Source: Hygrocybe punicea
Taxonomy: Eukaryota; Basidiomycota; Agaricomycetes; Agaricales; Hygrophoraceae
Length of the DNA stretch: 64,000 nucleotides
Assembly: GCA_963556145.1 (NCBI GenBank)
Contig: OY744469.1
Coordinates: 1,612,001 to 1,676,000, forward strand
Direction of reading: 5' to 3'
In this document: positions 10,924 through 22,195 of the stretch, piece by piece
How the letters are laid out: each line of letters begins with the position of its first letter
Position numbering within the stretch: position 1 is the stretch's first letter
Notes under the pieces: generated by a model
Database searches by the model: none
Told to the model about the DNA's origin: nothing
What the model saw: the letters and a program-made list of their open reading frames with translations, nothing else
Program-made: the position numbers and the translations under genes

Positions 10924-12558
10924 TTACAGCCTCTGTTTCTTTTTCCCTTTGAAGCTGTCCTCAATGTTGAAGGGGTCCTTTTTTAACAGATGTTTCTTGA
11001 TGCGTGAACGAGAGCTGTGAGTGGGAGGCAGTACCATGCATAGGGATACGATGTCAGCCACAAAAACATCACGGCTGGGACGGCCTTTTTCTCGCACCAA
11101 GTATTTTTGAACTGTGAAACGGGCAGCGACCGTTGCTCCCTTTAAGGTGTCAACATACTCGCGTGGTCCAATGAGGTCACGATCAATGTTAAATGCTGGG
11201 AGAGGCTTGACGAAGTAAAGTCCTTCCATGCTTTCCAGTGCATGGTGGGCTTGGTCACTGTCTACAGGCCAATCACACAGTTTCGTTTCTTCAGCGAAAT
11301 CGGCTGGATTTTGTGAGATTAAATGTAGGTAGTAGGTGAAGTGGAAGTAGTCACCCCGATTTATATTGTTGTGCTCTTTGTTGGAAGCTTGGAGCCCTCT
11401 CTGTGGAGGAGATGAGTTATACAAGGATACGTGGTCTGCAAAAACTGTCATACATGAAATGGTTGATGTCGCAATCTGATTTTTGTCATGCCACCCTCGC
11501 CTTCTTTAATGATGCCTTCACTAACCGACCCGGGATTTTTGGCGGTGTTCATTAATTTTCGAATTGTCAAAACGGCGGTGTTGAAGTCTTTGACGAGAGT
11601 TGGGGAAGAGATTGCAGTGCCAGTGCATGTCAACTTAATGTCAGCAAATCTTTTAGTGCCTCCGACGTCTCCTCGCCACATTGCATCGGTAGGGAAATGC
11701 AGGGGTAATCCCAGGATACATTTGTCTGTATCTGTACTCGTACTCCCCACAGATACGGATGCAATATCCACGGATTTTACCCACGGATTCGCGATCAAAA
11801 TGAGCCGGAGATCAACTGAAACGGTCAAGAATTGACTGAGATAGAGTCCAATCAATGTTTAGTCTCTATCTCAGTCAATTCTTGACCGTTTTGGATAATC
11901 TCTGGCTCATTTTGAAGCCCACGGATACGAGAATCTGTATCCGTACTCGTACTCTTAAGAGTACGGATACCTGCGGAAAAGGATTTACCCTTATCCCTGC
12001 ATTTCCCTATGCGTCGGGCATCAACCAAAAGTCGTCTTCAGTGATGTGCATGAGGAGGGTTAGTTCTGCTGACTCTCCAGTGTCACCTCCTGTTGTAGGC
12101 AAGATGGGGGTGACAATGTTTTTGTTACGTTCCGGTTCATGTGTGACCAGCCGAAGGGTTCGGCCATCTCTCATCCAGCGCAGCGTGTTGCCGATGTCAG
12201 GATCGCCCAGATATGAACAGGAAGCAATCAGAGTGGTCCGCCACACATCCAGTTTGTGTTCTTGTTGATCAACAGGCCTGTCTGTGATTGAAGGTGGGAT
12301 GCCAAGTACTCGGATGCTGTTTAGTCTGTCAACATTGCAAGAATATGGCAACGAGAATACTCACTTGACTTGTTTTGAAGCTCCAACCGTTGAATCGACA
12401 AAGTCTGCCTGAACATTCTTGGGAGACTCTTCAGGGGCAGTTTCTCTTGTACGATCATTTGCTGAGATGGTGGGCGGTGAAGCTTTAGAAGTCATGAAAA
12501 GGGGGGGATGGGCATTTCGAGGGTGGGCACGGTCTTTTTTACACATCCAATGCATCAT
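10924..12558 (-). pseudogene. Unrecognised three-exon gene interrupted by a MITE
   Basis: Exons read on the minus strand are 12558-12365, 12325-11454 (interrupted) and 11400-10924. Introns 12364-12326 (39 nt) and 11453-11401 (53 nt) have GT-AG ends and keep frame. Exon 2 carries a 320-bp hAT-like MITE at 11690-12009. Removing it with one 8-bp target copy restores an unbroken frame across DDFWLMPDAMWRGDVGG, giving 404 residues in total. ATG at 12558 starts the first exon. I do not recognise the family. The C-terminal half (GATVAARFTVQKYL...DVFVADIVSL) has an alternating beta pattern that might be an OB-like fold, which is a guess. It is transcribed away from the Helitron N-terminal frame that starts about 50-100 bp away, so it may be Helitron cargo. 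Confidence 0.6.
11690..12009. mobile_element. hAT-like foldback MITE (320 bp)
   Basis: Terminal inverted repeats start TAGGGAAATGCAGGG and the flanks are 8-bp target-site duplications TGCATCGG (11682-11689) and TGCGTCGG (12010-12017), one mismatch. Almost the entire element folds back on itself: the arms include the AATTGACTGAGATAGAG motif and its complement around a short loop near 11860. It has no coding capacity. TAGGG ends plus an 8-bp duplication are typical of hAT-derived non-autonomous elements. It sits inside exon 2 of the 10924-12558 gene. Confidence 0.88.
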
Positions 12559-12610
12559 GGCAAAATTTCACAGTGAACAAGATCGAAACTTTGTAGGTCT
12601 CACTTGGTGA

Positions 12611-13705
12611 TTGTTCTTGTGGTGTAGACGTCATGCGAACGTCATTCAGCGCTGTTTTTTAGGGATGAAGGGGTGGGGTTTTTTTCATTTTCCTTTTGAT
12701 GCGATTAAGGAACTGTCTCAGTTTCTACAGATGCTGAATGCTCACGATCTACGCTACTTGACGGTCCCAGAGTTGTTAACATTGTCAAGGGGATATGTGC
12801 AATTTGGTCATGGTCAACGAACAAGAGCGGCTGTCATTCAAAGAGTATTAGCAGTTGGCTCCTCTTCGTTACATGACCACCTACAAACGGCAGTGACTGC
12901 AAAACGACGACGTGTGGAGGAATCAGAGGAGATGAAAGTTTTACAACGAAAACGGAAAGTCGAAGAAAACTACGAAAGATGAAGGAAAATCATAAAAATC
13001 GACCAAACTTACTGGGAATCAGACACGAGTGGTTTCCTCAAATTGCCTTCTAAAACACGATTGCATGAATGCTACAGAGAGTTTTATGAGGCAACATCTA
13101 ACAAGGCCGTTCAGATCGGTATCTGTGCTGTGTGCATGCGAGAGCTCAGCGTACGTGGGGACTGTTTACATCAAAAGCATTTATCAGATTTGGCGAACTC
13201 ACATCGCTTGATCCCAAAATGGTTTCAACCTGGACATGAACTATTCCATCAACGATTACTCCTTCCTCAAGCTGTTAATGCAGGACCAACGATGGCCGAT
13301 ACGTGGATCACTGTATGTGAAGCTTGTGTCACTTCTTTGAAGGAGAAAAGGGAGAGTCCTCCTCCAATGTCATTGGCAAATTGATTGTGGATAGGTGAAG
13401 TTCCGTGGGAGTTAAAACGACTCACTTTTGCAGAGCAGTTGTTAATCACGCTTTATTATCCTCGAGTGTACGTCTTCAAGCTATTCCCTAAACTGAGTTT
13501 TCCTGCAAAGGAAAATGCAGCGTTACAGAGTACCATGGGTGGATCTGTGAGTACCTACGATTTAGATGTGGATGGGGCGAGTGCCATGATTGAAGGAGAC
13601 CTCTCACCACGACGACCACATATATTGGCTAGTGTGATCTCCGTTACCTTTATCGGGATCAATCCGGTTCCTAAAACATGGTTATGGTCCACATTGCAGC
13701 AGTAG
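12611..13705 (+). pseudogene. Helitron Rep-Hel protein, N-terminal fragment (DUF6570-like)
   Basis: Three consecutive frames correspond to the N-terminal region of basidiomycete Helitron transposases. The first (ATG at 12665; 12611-12982) has a basic, helical domain ending in Lys/Arg-rich residues. The second (13043-13384) holds FYEATSNKAVQIGICAVCMREL, with CxxC pairs ICAVC and CEACV. The third (13385-13705) has LWIGEVPWELKRLTFAEQLL, the conserved tryptophan-glutamate-proline segment. Breaks are a frameshift near 12980-13040 and an in-frame TGA at 13382-13384 where Gly is expected. The sequence stops matching at about 13705, before the HUH nuclease domain, so this is a truncated copy, separate from the one at 1-2586. 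Confidence 0.75.
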
Positions 13706-14176
13706 CTGCGAGCCCCTAGGACCCCGGAGACCCTTATCCAGTAGATTCCCTTTCCTGTAGTAGCTTAGTCATCCATCTTAGGGTTTTCCCCAGCTTCCCC
13801 CTCCCAGCCGCGGCTCCCCCTGAGCCTTTCCCTCTGAGGTCCGGAGATCTGTTCTCCAACATGGTGATGAGAGAGATTCGAGCCACGCACCCATAGGACC
13901 AGATCTCGAAAGATTTGAAACACACAAACTCGGACATTGAAGCAAGTAACCAGGAAATCAACAGGACGCGCAAACGAAGCGCAAAACACAACCGACACAA
14001 CGCCCTTTCCCCCTCGCCTCTTTTTTGTTTCCCTTTCCTTAGTTTCTCATCATTCCATCTCATTTTCCCACCTTTACAGTTTGGTCTCACTTCTCACCCT
14101 TTTTTTCACGCGCCGGAATTATTATTTCCGACTGCATTTCTATTCATACAAGCTGTCTTAACTACGTGACTATACC
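13706..14176. other. Upstream region of the 14177 gene, CT-rich
   Basis: No gene is seen. From about 13995 to 14140 the plus strand is strongly C/T-rich, a common feature of fungal core promoters and transcription starts, ending shortly before the ATG at 14177 (context TACCATGG). This supports transcription toward the right. Nothing else is identifiable. Confidence 0.35.
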
Positions 14177-15422
14177 ATGGGACCCAAGACACAAAACCAC
14201 AGGATCAGGAAGACGGAGAAGGAACTCCACACAGAACGCGATGCGCATATACACGAACTGCAAAAACGGTTAGCGGACGAATGCGAGGAGAAAGAGAAAA
14301 ACACAGGGAAAAAGGCAAAGGAAAAGATGAGACAGAAGGAAAAGACAGCACAACAGGTGCTCCATCATGCAACAGAAGATACGCACCCTGAAACGAAGGC
14401 GCAAGACTCACCACAGGCAGAAAATGCACAGCCAACAATGGGCGCAAAACCATTCGCGTCCCCTGTGCTACCAACTGCGTCCCAAGTCCCCACAACATCA
14501 ACGGCAATGCCATCTCCCATTTTACAGGCCCCAATGCAGTCCGCACGCACCCCAACAAGCCCACCATCGCCCAACACGACTGCCACGTCACCACTTGCCC
14601 AAACGCCGCTGCTGCCACGTATGCAACCAATGGCACCCCAAAACACAACAGGGATATCCAGAACGCCCCACACACAACCCCATCGCCCAGCCCCATCGCT
14701 GTTGACCCAAGGACAGCCAACGCGAGCAACCGCGTACACAAACGAGCCCCAGTCCAGCCCTGCCGCTGCCACCACGTCACCACCAGCCCCCACGCGTCAA
14801 GAAATGCCCCACGTCCAAACGTCAATTCCTGACATGTCGATACCATCCAGACCACGGCCCCAAGACCCAACGCAGCCATCCAATGCATCGATATCAGCCC
14901 AAACACCACCACCTTCATCTGCACCACCAGGGACACCCCAGAACACGTTAACTACGCCCCAAAATGACATGCAAACGCGAACGCAGACGCCCCATACCCA
15001 TTGCACACCCCAAGACATGTTGCAAATGGCCTCACGGACACCAGGTACCCCACAGATGCCCCAAAACGCGTCGCGAATGCGAACAGAGACACCCCAGGCC
15101 CCCTACATGCCCCAAAACGCGCCACGAATGGCCCCACAGATGCCCTGTACCCGAACGGAGCCCCAGGACACGCACCCTGAAGAGCCACAGTGTGATATAC
15201 CCCCCCCAGTACCGCCGTTAACCCCCGTTTTTGTCTCACAGCTCTGTAGTATATATAAACATGATTTTTCTGACCTACATACAGGTGCTCGACCGTGGAG
15301 CAGCACATGCCGCCGCAACCGTCGCCTGTTACCCCAACGCCATGCCCATCACCCGTTTCCCAACCACGGAGATGGGGGGCCAAAATGAGGGAGAAACGGG
15401 GGAGAACACAGCTGGAGGCTGA
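14177..15422 (+). CDS. Low-complexity Pro/Thr/Gln-rich protein with N-terminal coiled coil
   Basis: The open frame from ATG 14177 starts with about 65 charged residues likely to form a coiled coil (KTEKELHTERDAHIHELQKR), followed by some 300 residues dominated by Pro, Thr, Gln, Ser and Ala with short repeats such as MPQNA and RTPGTPQ. Without splicing it ends at 15388. A plausible intron (GTACCG near 15210 to TACAG at 15293) would instead extend it to a stop at 15420-15422. I recognise no domain. It may be a disordered protein, a gag-like remnant, or a translated repeat. A Kozak-like start and the CT-rich leader favour expression. Antisense open frames here are compositional shadows. Confidence 0.4.
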
Positions 15423-15499
15423 TAGGGACGTGAAGGGGGTGGCAAAAACGGTGTTTTGGGGGATAGCTGGCGTGCAGACGTGGAGCGTATGTGATGACT

Positions 15500-16250
15500 A
15501 ACTTCTGGGGACGATGGAATGGGCATAGGTGAGGACGATGGACCAAGTGGAGGGGAAACGGGGTTGGCTACGTCAATACGCATGTGGAGGTGTTTTCCTG
15601 GCTCAGACGGTGGGTGCACGTTGTGGTTTGCCTCTGGGGATGACCGCGAGTCTGTAGATACGAACGGGGAGTTCATTCGGGTCTGAAACGGGGGGGGACG
15701 CGTTGATGTGCGCATGGACACATCTTTCCAGCGATGGTGCATGTTCAGACGATGGGTAGAGGACCGGGCTTGCCTCTGGGGATGATGGCAAGTGCGTATG
15801 TGAAGACGGGAGCCGAAATGGGCGCGAAACAAGGGGGGGATGCGTCAGAACGCGTTGAAGACGGCGGTTGGCGGTCGCGGACACGTTTTCCTGGGGATGG
15901 CGCGGGTTCAGATGCTGGAGATGGGTCAGGGCTTGTATCCGGGGACGACCGCGAGTCTGTAGATGCAAATGGCGGGCGAAATGGGGGGGAAACGAGGGTG
16001 GATGCACTGGGACTGGTTGAGAACAGGGTTTGCTGTGCATTGGCGCGGCTTTCCGGGAACCGTGTGGGATCAAGTGATGAGGAGGGGCCCAGGATTGTAT
16101 CCGGGGACAACGGCGAGGCTGTGGACGCGAACAGGTGGCCAAACGGGGGCCAAACGGGGTCGAGAGTGCTGGGACGCATCAAGAACGGCATCTGACGCGT
16201 TGGGATGCGTTTGCCTGCTTGGCAACCACAGAAACGGTGAGGATGGGCAT
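15500..16250. repeat. Degenerate tandem repeats, about 125-165 bp unit
   Basis: Five diverged units can be phased on the motif GGGGA(C/T)GA with following GCGAGTCTGTAGATGC-type sequence at about 15502, 15627, 15768, 15928 and 16092. The strong G-richness of the plus strand makes the complementary strand open in several frames (Pro/Ser-rich ORFs), which I regard as non-coding. Confidence 0.55.
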
Positions 16251-17281
16251 ACCTGGGGGTGCACAGGCTAAACCCGTTGCATGGTGCACAATTTCTGTCT
16301 CTTTCGTTGCTCCGTTCTTCTGTGTTTTGTGAACGATGTGTGAGTAGCATTCTTTGTTGGACGTGGTTGTTGGGGCCGTTTTGGGGCTTACCGGGCACAG
16401 ATTTTTGACCGGAATCGGTGGGGCGTGGATTTCCGAGTACGTTGGGGTTGTAAAACGAGTGTGGGGGGGACGGATTAATGAAATAATGTGGTAAAGGCGG
16501 GGTGTGGACAAAGGTAATGGCGTGTGACAGATGTGATGGCGTGACATGATAACAAAGAGGGCCGAGTTGTGCTGCCAAGGAGGTGCGATGGGCAATAGAA
16601 AATGAATAGAAGTGTCGAAGATGTCGGGGAAGACTTGAGGGAAACTAGACAATAGGGAATGCTGGAAAATGCTGCTGAAACTGGCGCAACAAGTGGCTAA
16701 GCTGCTGATAAGTGCTGGAAAAGGGATAACCAAAAGGCTGAGATGACTTGGGACCCCTCGCGGTGGGCTCCAAAATGATACACTTGAGGTCCTTGTGGGG
16801 ACCAAGTGTGAATGCGAGATCGTGGGTCTCCGAAGCCACTCAAGAGAGCTCAAACTCGAAGTGAAAGGGGAAAAGGATTCTTGTTTGTCTCGATTTACTA
16901 CAGTCTTTAAATACTGAAGTAAATAAGAAAAGAAAGAAATCTAAAATAAACCAAATCAGGGCTCAGCGGTGATACAGGTGTATCACCGGAGATGTGAGTT
17001 ATTACAGAAGATGTATGTCATTTGTTAACAGCAAATCTTTCGACAGGATTATGGGGAACCGAATTTACTCAGCCATCCAGTGCCCATGGTTTGTGTCCTG
17101 TTGTTCAATAACATGCTGACCCACTCATAATTCGAAAAAGAGAGCAACAGAGTTCATCTCATCATGTATGATGGCAACCCCCTCCACGAACCTGTTCAAC
17201 ATGTGCACTATTCACCATCTGTGGTTGTACATTGATGTTTGATGTTTTGTACCGGTTTGTCATTGACTATTCTTGATACAG
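16251..17281. other. No gene identified
   Basis: The sequence becomes AT-rich after about 16860. A minus-strand open frame at 16179-16853 is Ser/Pro/His-rich without domain features and probably an extension of the repeat-driven open frame. A short self-complementary motif, GGTGATACAGGTGTATCACC, lies near 16970. Confidence 0.3.
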
Positions 17282-19632
17282 GCAAAAGTGGAACATGCAT
17301 TGTTGCAGGAGACATATGACCTGGTCCAATCGACTTATGTTGATGGGCTTCCCCCACATTGGTTGCCTACTGCATGAGAACAAGCATATGATCCTCAAGC
17401 ATTGTGTGTCTTTGTGGTGGAATGGAACACCTTCAAGTCAATGGATGCTGTGACAATTCAAGGAATATTTCATCATCATCACATCCTCGTCCTCAATTCC
17501 CCTGTAGAGATGGTGGAGTTTGATAGGGAAGGTTTGGAGTCATTGGGGTCTTTGTCCTCCATTTGTTCAGTGCAAGGTATGTTTTTGGGTCACTGTTTGG
17601 GCATCAATGTTCACCTGCCATGGTTAGTTGCCGAATTGTGATTAGCGGCTGACATCAAGAATATGAACAAACCTGGCACATTGGAAACATTATATCAACT
17701 TTTGCTTGACCCTGACAATGAAAGGGTTTTCAACTTCCTTGACCTTCCTATGGGTCATATGACGTTGGACCCACCTCCAAAGTTTCAGTGAGTGACCGGG
17801 TCTCGAACAAGAAACACATCATTTACCTGTCTATTTGGGAAAAGGTCACTTGCGTCATCTGAGGTTTCTTGGCATGAAACCCGCGGCCAATGGGGGTTTA
17901 TCCATGAGCAGCCTTTGAATGAAGATTTGGTTTGGGGAATGGCGGCAACAGGTCATGCCATTTCTTGGACACATGTAGATGATGATGGCTTTGGCATGGT
18001 GGTTATTGTCAGGACTGGCGCAAAGTACTGGGTCATGATGAGGCCTCAAAGGGATGCCAAATTGGATCGCAAGGCTGGCAATCTTGCCACTAACAAGGCC
18101 TATCCTCGGGAGTGGCAGCCAAGCAAACATAGCGGGAAAGGCTTGTGGGAAGCAGAAAGATTACTGCTCACGAAGGGTTCTGTGCTGTAAGTGGGAATGT
18201 ATTCTGTGAGGACTCAGATGTATGTATGCTGAAACACAAAGTTACATGAGGCCATGCACCCCACATTATGTCCTAGGTGTGGAGCACTCCATTGTGAATG
18301 GGTGTCATCTCTATGTCATGTCGACTATACGGGATACCTGTTATGGGATTATCCATACATTTGTGATGAGTCATTCCATCATAAATGTGGAGCACAATGT
18401 GACACACACATTTCTGCAGCAACTTCTGATGGTGTGGATTGACTACTTCATGGGAAACCATGAATCATCATGTGAGCTACTTTGGACAATGTTTTCAATG
18501 TGCCCCAATGCTAAATCTTCACTCCACAGCAACTGCTTTCACAAGGTCTCATATCCCTGATATTGCAACTGAAGATGGCTTCCTCGACGTGGTGATGGTA
18601 GGAAATCTTATTGAGCTTGCTGATATCATTAACAGGACATTCTACAACCATACCATGATGGCTGACATTTGTGAGGAGCAGAATATTGCCCAGTGCAGAG
18701 ATAGATGTTTCCAAACATGGTTTGTGGAATGTTTCATTGTCTTGATGGAAGAACACTGGATCAGTTCCTTATATGTTTTCAAATGCAGTCTCCTGGAGTT
18801 GTCTGCAGCAATTGTTGGGTATAAATTGGACAACGATGGGGTTGTGAAGGCACCTCCATATTGCACAGCGAAAGCTGTCGAGCTGGCAGTCCACTGATAT
18901 TTTGAGAATGATTGGCCAGATTTGTTCCCCAAGCTTAACGAGCTCCTGCAGAGTCCACCCCTGGAAATTTTCTGGACCAGGCCAAAACTACACATATGGA
19001 GGTGACCTGTGGAACCCTTCAGTCCAATTCTTGTTGAATACATAGACTTTCCTTCTCACTGGATTCTGCCGGTACCCGATGCAACTACTGATGGAGATAT
19101 GGGAAACAATGAGGCAAATCCACCCAAACAGAGGGGAGATTCAGATAGTACAAAGGGGAAAGGTGTGGAAAGTCAGGACATGGCAATGGGTCAGGTGCGA
19201 AATTCAGATGGTGCTGTAGGTGAGGGTGTGGATGTTGAGGAGGAGGAGGAGGAAGACGAGGAAGGTGAGAAGGGGAAGGAGGGTGTGGCAGGTGTTGCGG
19301 GGGAGGAGGGTGTGCAAAGTGAGGATGGGGCGGAAGGTGTGGAAGGTGTGGAAGGTGTGGAAGGTGAGGAGGGGGAGGAGGCGAGGCCAGGTGATGATCG
19401 TGATGCCAAGGGTAGTGACGATGAGGATGAGGATGATGACGATTGCATGGACATTTCCACTGGGAGTGACACAGAGGAGGCCAGTGTGGGTGGCCAACCT
19501 TTGTTTGCCTATATTGAAACACCCTCACCGCCACATTCACCCCCACCTGCCAAATGTCCAAGGGAACCTTCCACAGATGATGATGATGGTATGATTGTTT
19601 TGTTGCCCAGGATAAACAAACACTCATCATAA
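17282..19632 (+). pseudogene. JmjC-domain protein pseudogene with acidic tail
   Basis: Conceptual translation gives a JmjC-like cupin barrel of the type found in multicopy Agaricomycete proteins (putative Fe(II)/2-oxoglutarate dioxygenases). Recognisable parts: helical segment ending EWNTFKSMDAV, then VWGMAATGHAISWTHVDDDG with the metal-binding His-x-Asp (about 17972-17980), TGAKYWVMMRP, and after a break PHYVLGVEHSIVNG, which carries the distal metal-binding His (about 18262), then STIRDTCYGIIHTF. The C-terminal part (18550-18897) is helical. It ends in an open frame 19009-19632 with a Glu/Asp/Gly repeat tract. Interruptions include stops near 17377, 17639, 17792, 18188-18220 and 18895 as well as frameshifts. 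Some may be introns, but several fall inside conserved blocks, so the gene is dead. Confidence 0.75.
19230..19450 (+). repeat. GAGGAG/GGTGTGGAA low-complexity tract
   Basis: Short purine-rich units (GGAGGA, GGTGTGGAAG) repeat in tandem and encode the Glu/Gly/Val-rich acidic tail of the JmjC pseudogene. The complementary strand is open and Pro/His/Ser-rich for the same reason. Confidence 0.6.
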
Positions 19633-19856
19633 TGCATCCAGATTCACTGATACCCCCCATAGACTCGAAACGGCCACGTAAGTAGCCAGGTTGATGTTTC
19701 TCTGCCCACTACTTCTGTATATATTATCCTGGGACTTTACAATTTTGGACTGTCAATACTATATTACTTGACGCATCTGAATGACCCAAGCCAAGCCAAG
19801 TTGAGCATGTGTTTAGGCTGGTTGCACGTCACACATGTGACCATCACATCACAGTC

Positions 19857-21393
19857 CACCTGACCTTCCCACACTACCAGCCTTATAAGGCTGGTTGAAC
19901 ACGTGTCTCAACCAGTCTTATAAGGCTGAAAAGTGTTATTTCCCAACACCGGGCATAAACCCTGCCCCAATACCTTTTGCTTAGCCAAGTCATAGATAGC
20001 TTACCAATACAATAATAGGCTTGTTCGGGCAATGTATCTGATGTCAGGAACAAGGGCGCTGATGGCCCCGGAACTTTCCCGTCACCATTGCCATGGCCCC
20101 GCCCATCACTAGCTCATTGTCGCCGACGATGAGCTCAACTAATTCCTCATCCCGCCATTTCTTTCCTTAGATTTTTGCATATGTCATGTATTAGTACTAC
20201 TACATGATATCTATAGACTAATATACATGAAAAAAAGCGAAATAAATGAGAAATAAAAGAAATATAAAATGGGGATACATGGGGTGCTGGAACTGAACTG
20301 GGGGGTACTCACCTTCACAGAGGGGTCAGACTTGGTCCACCCTTGATGAGGAAGGGCCCCAGGGGGTGGGTAAGGAGTGGGGAGTATGCTGGGGGTCGGG
20401 GAAGGGGAGCCTGGGAAGGGGTCAGCAATGGGTGGTGGGGAAGAGGTAGGGATGCGATTTGGGTGGGGAAAAAGGATATGGGATGGATGGGGGAGGGTTT
20501 CCGGCCCTGAATGAGCAGCAGGAAGGGGTCAGTATGTGGGAGGAAAGGCAGGAGGGGGGGTACTTACCTATGCCATTAAGGCCCCCCACAGCTGTCCCTG
20601 TATTCCACCGTTAATAAAAACACTGGGGACATCGAGGATGATGTCCCCAGTGTTTTTATTAACGGTGGAATACAGGGACGGCCGTGGGGGGCCTTAATGG
20701 CGTAGGTAAGTACCCCCCCCCCTCCTGCCTTTCCTCCCACATACTGACCCCTTCCTGCCGCTCGTTCGGGGCCGGAAACCCTCCCCCATCCATCCCATAT
20801 CCTTTTTCCCCACCCAAATCGCATCCCTACCTCTTCCCCACCACCCATTGCTGACCCCTTCCCAGGCTCCCCTTCCCTGACCCCCAGCATACTCCCCACT
20901 CCTTACCCACCCCCTGGGGCCCTTCCTCATCAAGGGTGGACCAAGTCCGACCCCTCTGTGAAGGTGAGTACCCACCAGTTCAGTTCCAGCACCCCATGTA
21001 TCCCCATTTTATATTTCTCTTATTTCTCATTTATTTCGCTTTTTTTCATGTATATTAGTCTATAGATATCATGTAGTAGTACTAATACATGACATATGCA
21101 AAAATCTAAGGAAAGAAACGGCGGGACGAGGAATTAGTTGAGCTCATCGTCGCCGATGATGAGCAAGGGACCCTGTTGTGATGGGCGGGGCCATGGCAAC
21201 GGTGACGGGAAAGTTCCGGGCCATCAGCGCCCTTGTTCCTGACATCGGAAGTGTTGCCGGAACAGGTATTACTGTATTTAGAATGCTATCTATGACTTAG
21301 TACAACAGGTAGTATTGGGGCAGGGTTTATGCCCGGTGTTGGGAAATAAAGCTTTTCAGCCTTATAAGGCTGGTAGTGTGGAAAGGTCAGGTG
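19857..21393. mobile_element. Long foldback element (1.54 kb palindrome) with 8-bp TSD
   Basis: The left arm 19857-20633 and right arm 20640-21393 are inverted copies of each other centred at 20636/20637, leaving a six-base loop between the arms. Ends read CACCTGACCTTCCCACAC, followed by a CCAGCCTTATAAGGCTGG sub-palindrome. Flanking 8-bp duplications are identical, TCACAGTC (19849-19856 and 21394-21401). The arms include a G/C-rich stretch and a TTTATTTCGCTTTTTTTCATG segment near each end. No protein is encoded. The size of the duplication and CA..TG ends suggest a hAT-related non-autonomous element, but assignment of superfamily rests on the duplication alone. Confidence 0.85.
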
Positions 21394-21425
21394 TCACAGT
21401 CACACATGTGACCATCACATCACGC

Positions 21426-22095
21426 TGTAGAGTGTCCTCGACCCTCTGAGGCCATAAACTCGATATCTCATGAATCTGCTCGAACCCAACGTCTCTAGCA
21501 ATCCACGCTCGAACCTGACGCAACCCGACGCAACCCGATGCATACCGACTAGCACAGCCGCTCACGTACCTGGTCGATCCATCTCCTAAACTCATGGAAC
21601 TTCAAATATCAAAGATAGATCTCATCGGACTTGCCTTATTCGCGCCTAGCATCTCCCTTATGGAGATATAGTAAAGTATATTACATCTTTTATGGGTTTT
21701 CATATCTTCCACCCATTTTCCCTGTCATGGTCGCCTCACAACCCTCTTCCTACTTCTCCATTTTTATTCTCCTTTGTTTTCTCTCATCGGCCGAGGACTC
21801 TCGTCCGAATCTAGGTACAGAAATTTGTAGTATAAAAACGGTGCCCAAGCACCATCTCTGAATAAAAAACCAGTTCCCCCATTTCCTCTCTCTGAGATTT
21901 AGTCTCTCAGTAAAATCCATCGCACACATTACTCGTCGGTTTCCTCAACGCTCTCCCCGTCATTCTACCGTCTTTATTTCTTCATCGCTCGTCACCCAAC
22001 ACCCGACCCGCCGTACCCGACATCATCGGCTTAGATCGGCTGCGATAGTTTTAGTAGTTTTACTCGGCGGCTCTCTACTCTTTCCTTCTTATCAT
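21426..22095 (+). repeat. LTR fragment (LTR-retrotransposon), cut by assembly gap
   Basis: The sequence starts TGTAGAGTGTCCTCGACCCTC and is similar in order and words to 39615-40479: ATCTCATGAATCTGC, the CTTATGGAGATATA motif, a TATA-like GTATAAAAACGG (about 21830) or CTATAAAATGG, and CCGTACCCGACATCATC near the 3' part. This is the layout of an LTR with U3, TATA box and U5. The right end runs into the N block. No internal protein region is visible beside it. Confidence 0.65.
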
Positions 22096-22195
22096 NNNNN
22101 NNNNNNNNNNNNNNNNNNNNNNNNNNNNNNNNNNNNNNNNNNNNNNNNNNNNNNNNNNNNNNNNNNNNNNNNNNNNNNNNNNNNNNNNNNNNNNN
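22096..22195. other. Assembly gap (100 N)
   Basis: Exactly 100 N, the conventional size for a gap of unknown length. It lies between the LTR fragment and the left arm of an inverted repeat, which explains failure of assembly. Confidence 0.99.

Noticed and set aside
14205..15383. Antisense ORFs opposite the 14177 gene, Val/Gly/Trp-rich
   Set aside because: They are the complement of Pro/Thr-rich codons and lack a plausible start or domain.
15329..16853. Minus-strand Pro/Ser-rich ORFs up to 277 codons
   Set aside because: They coincide with G-rich degenerate tandem repeats and have no family features.
19085..19660. Pro/His/Ser-rich minus-strand ORFs
   Set aside because: They are the complement of the acidic repeat tail of the JmjC pseudogene.
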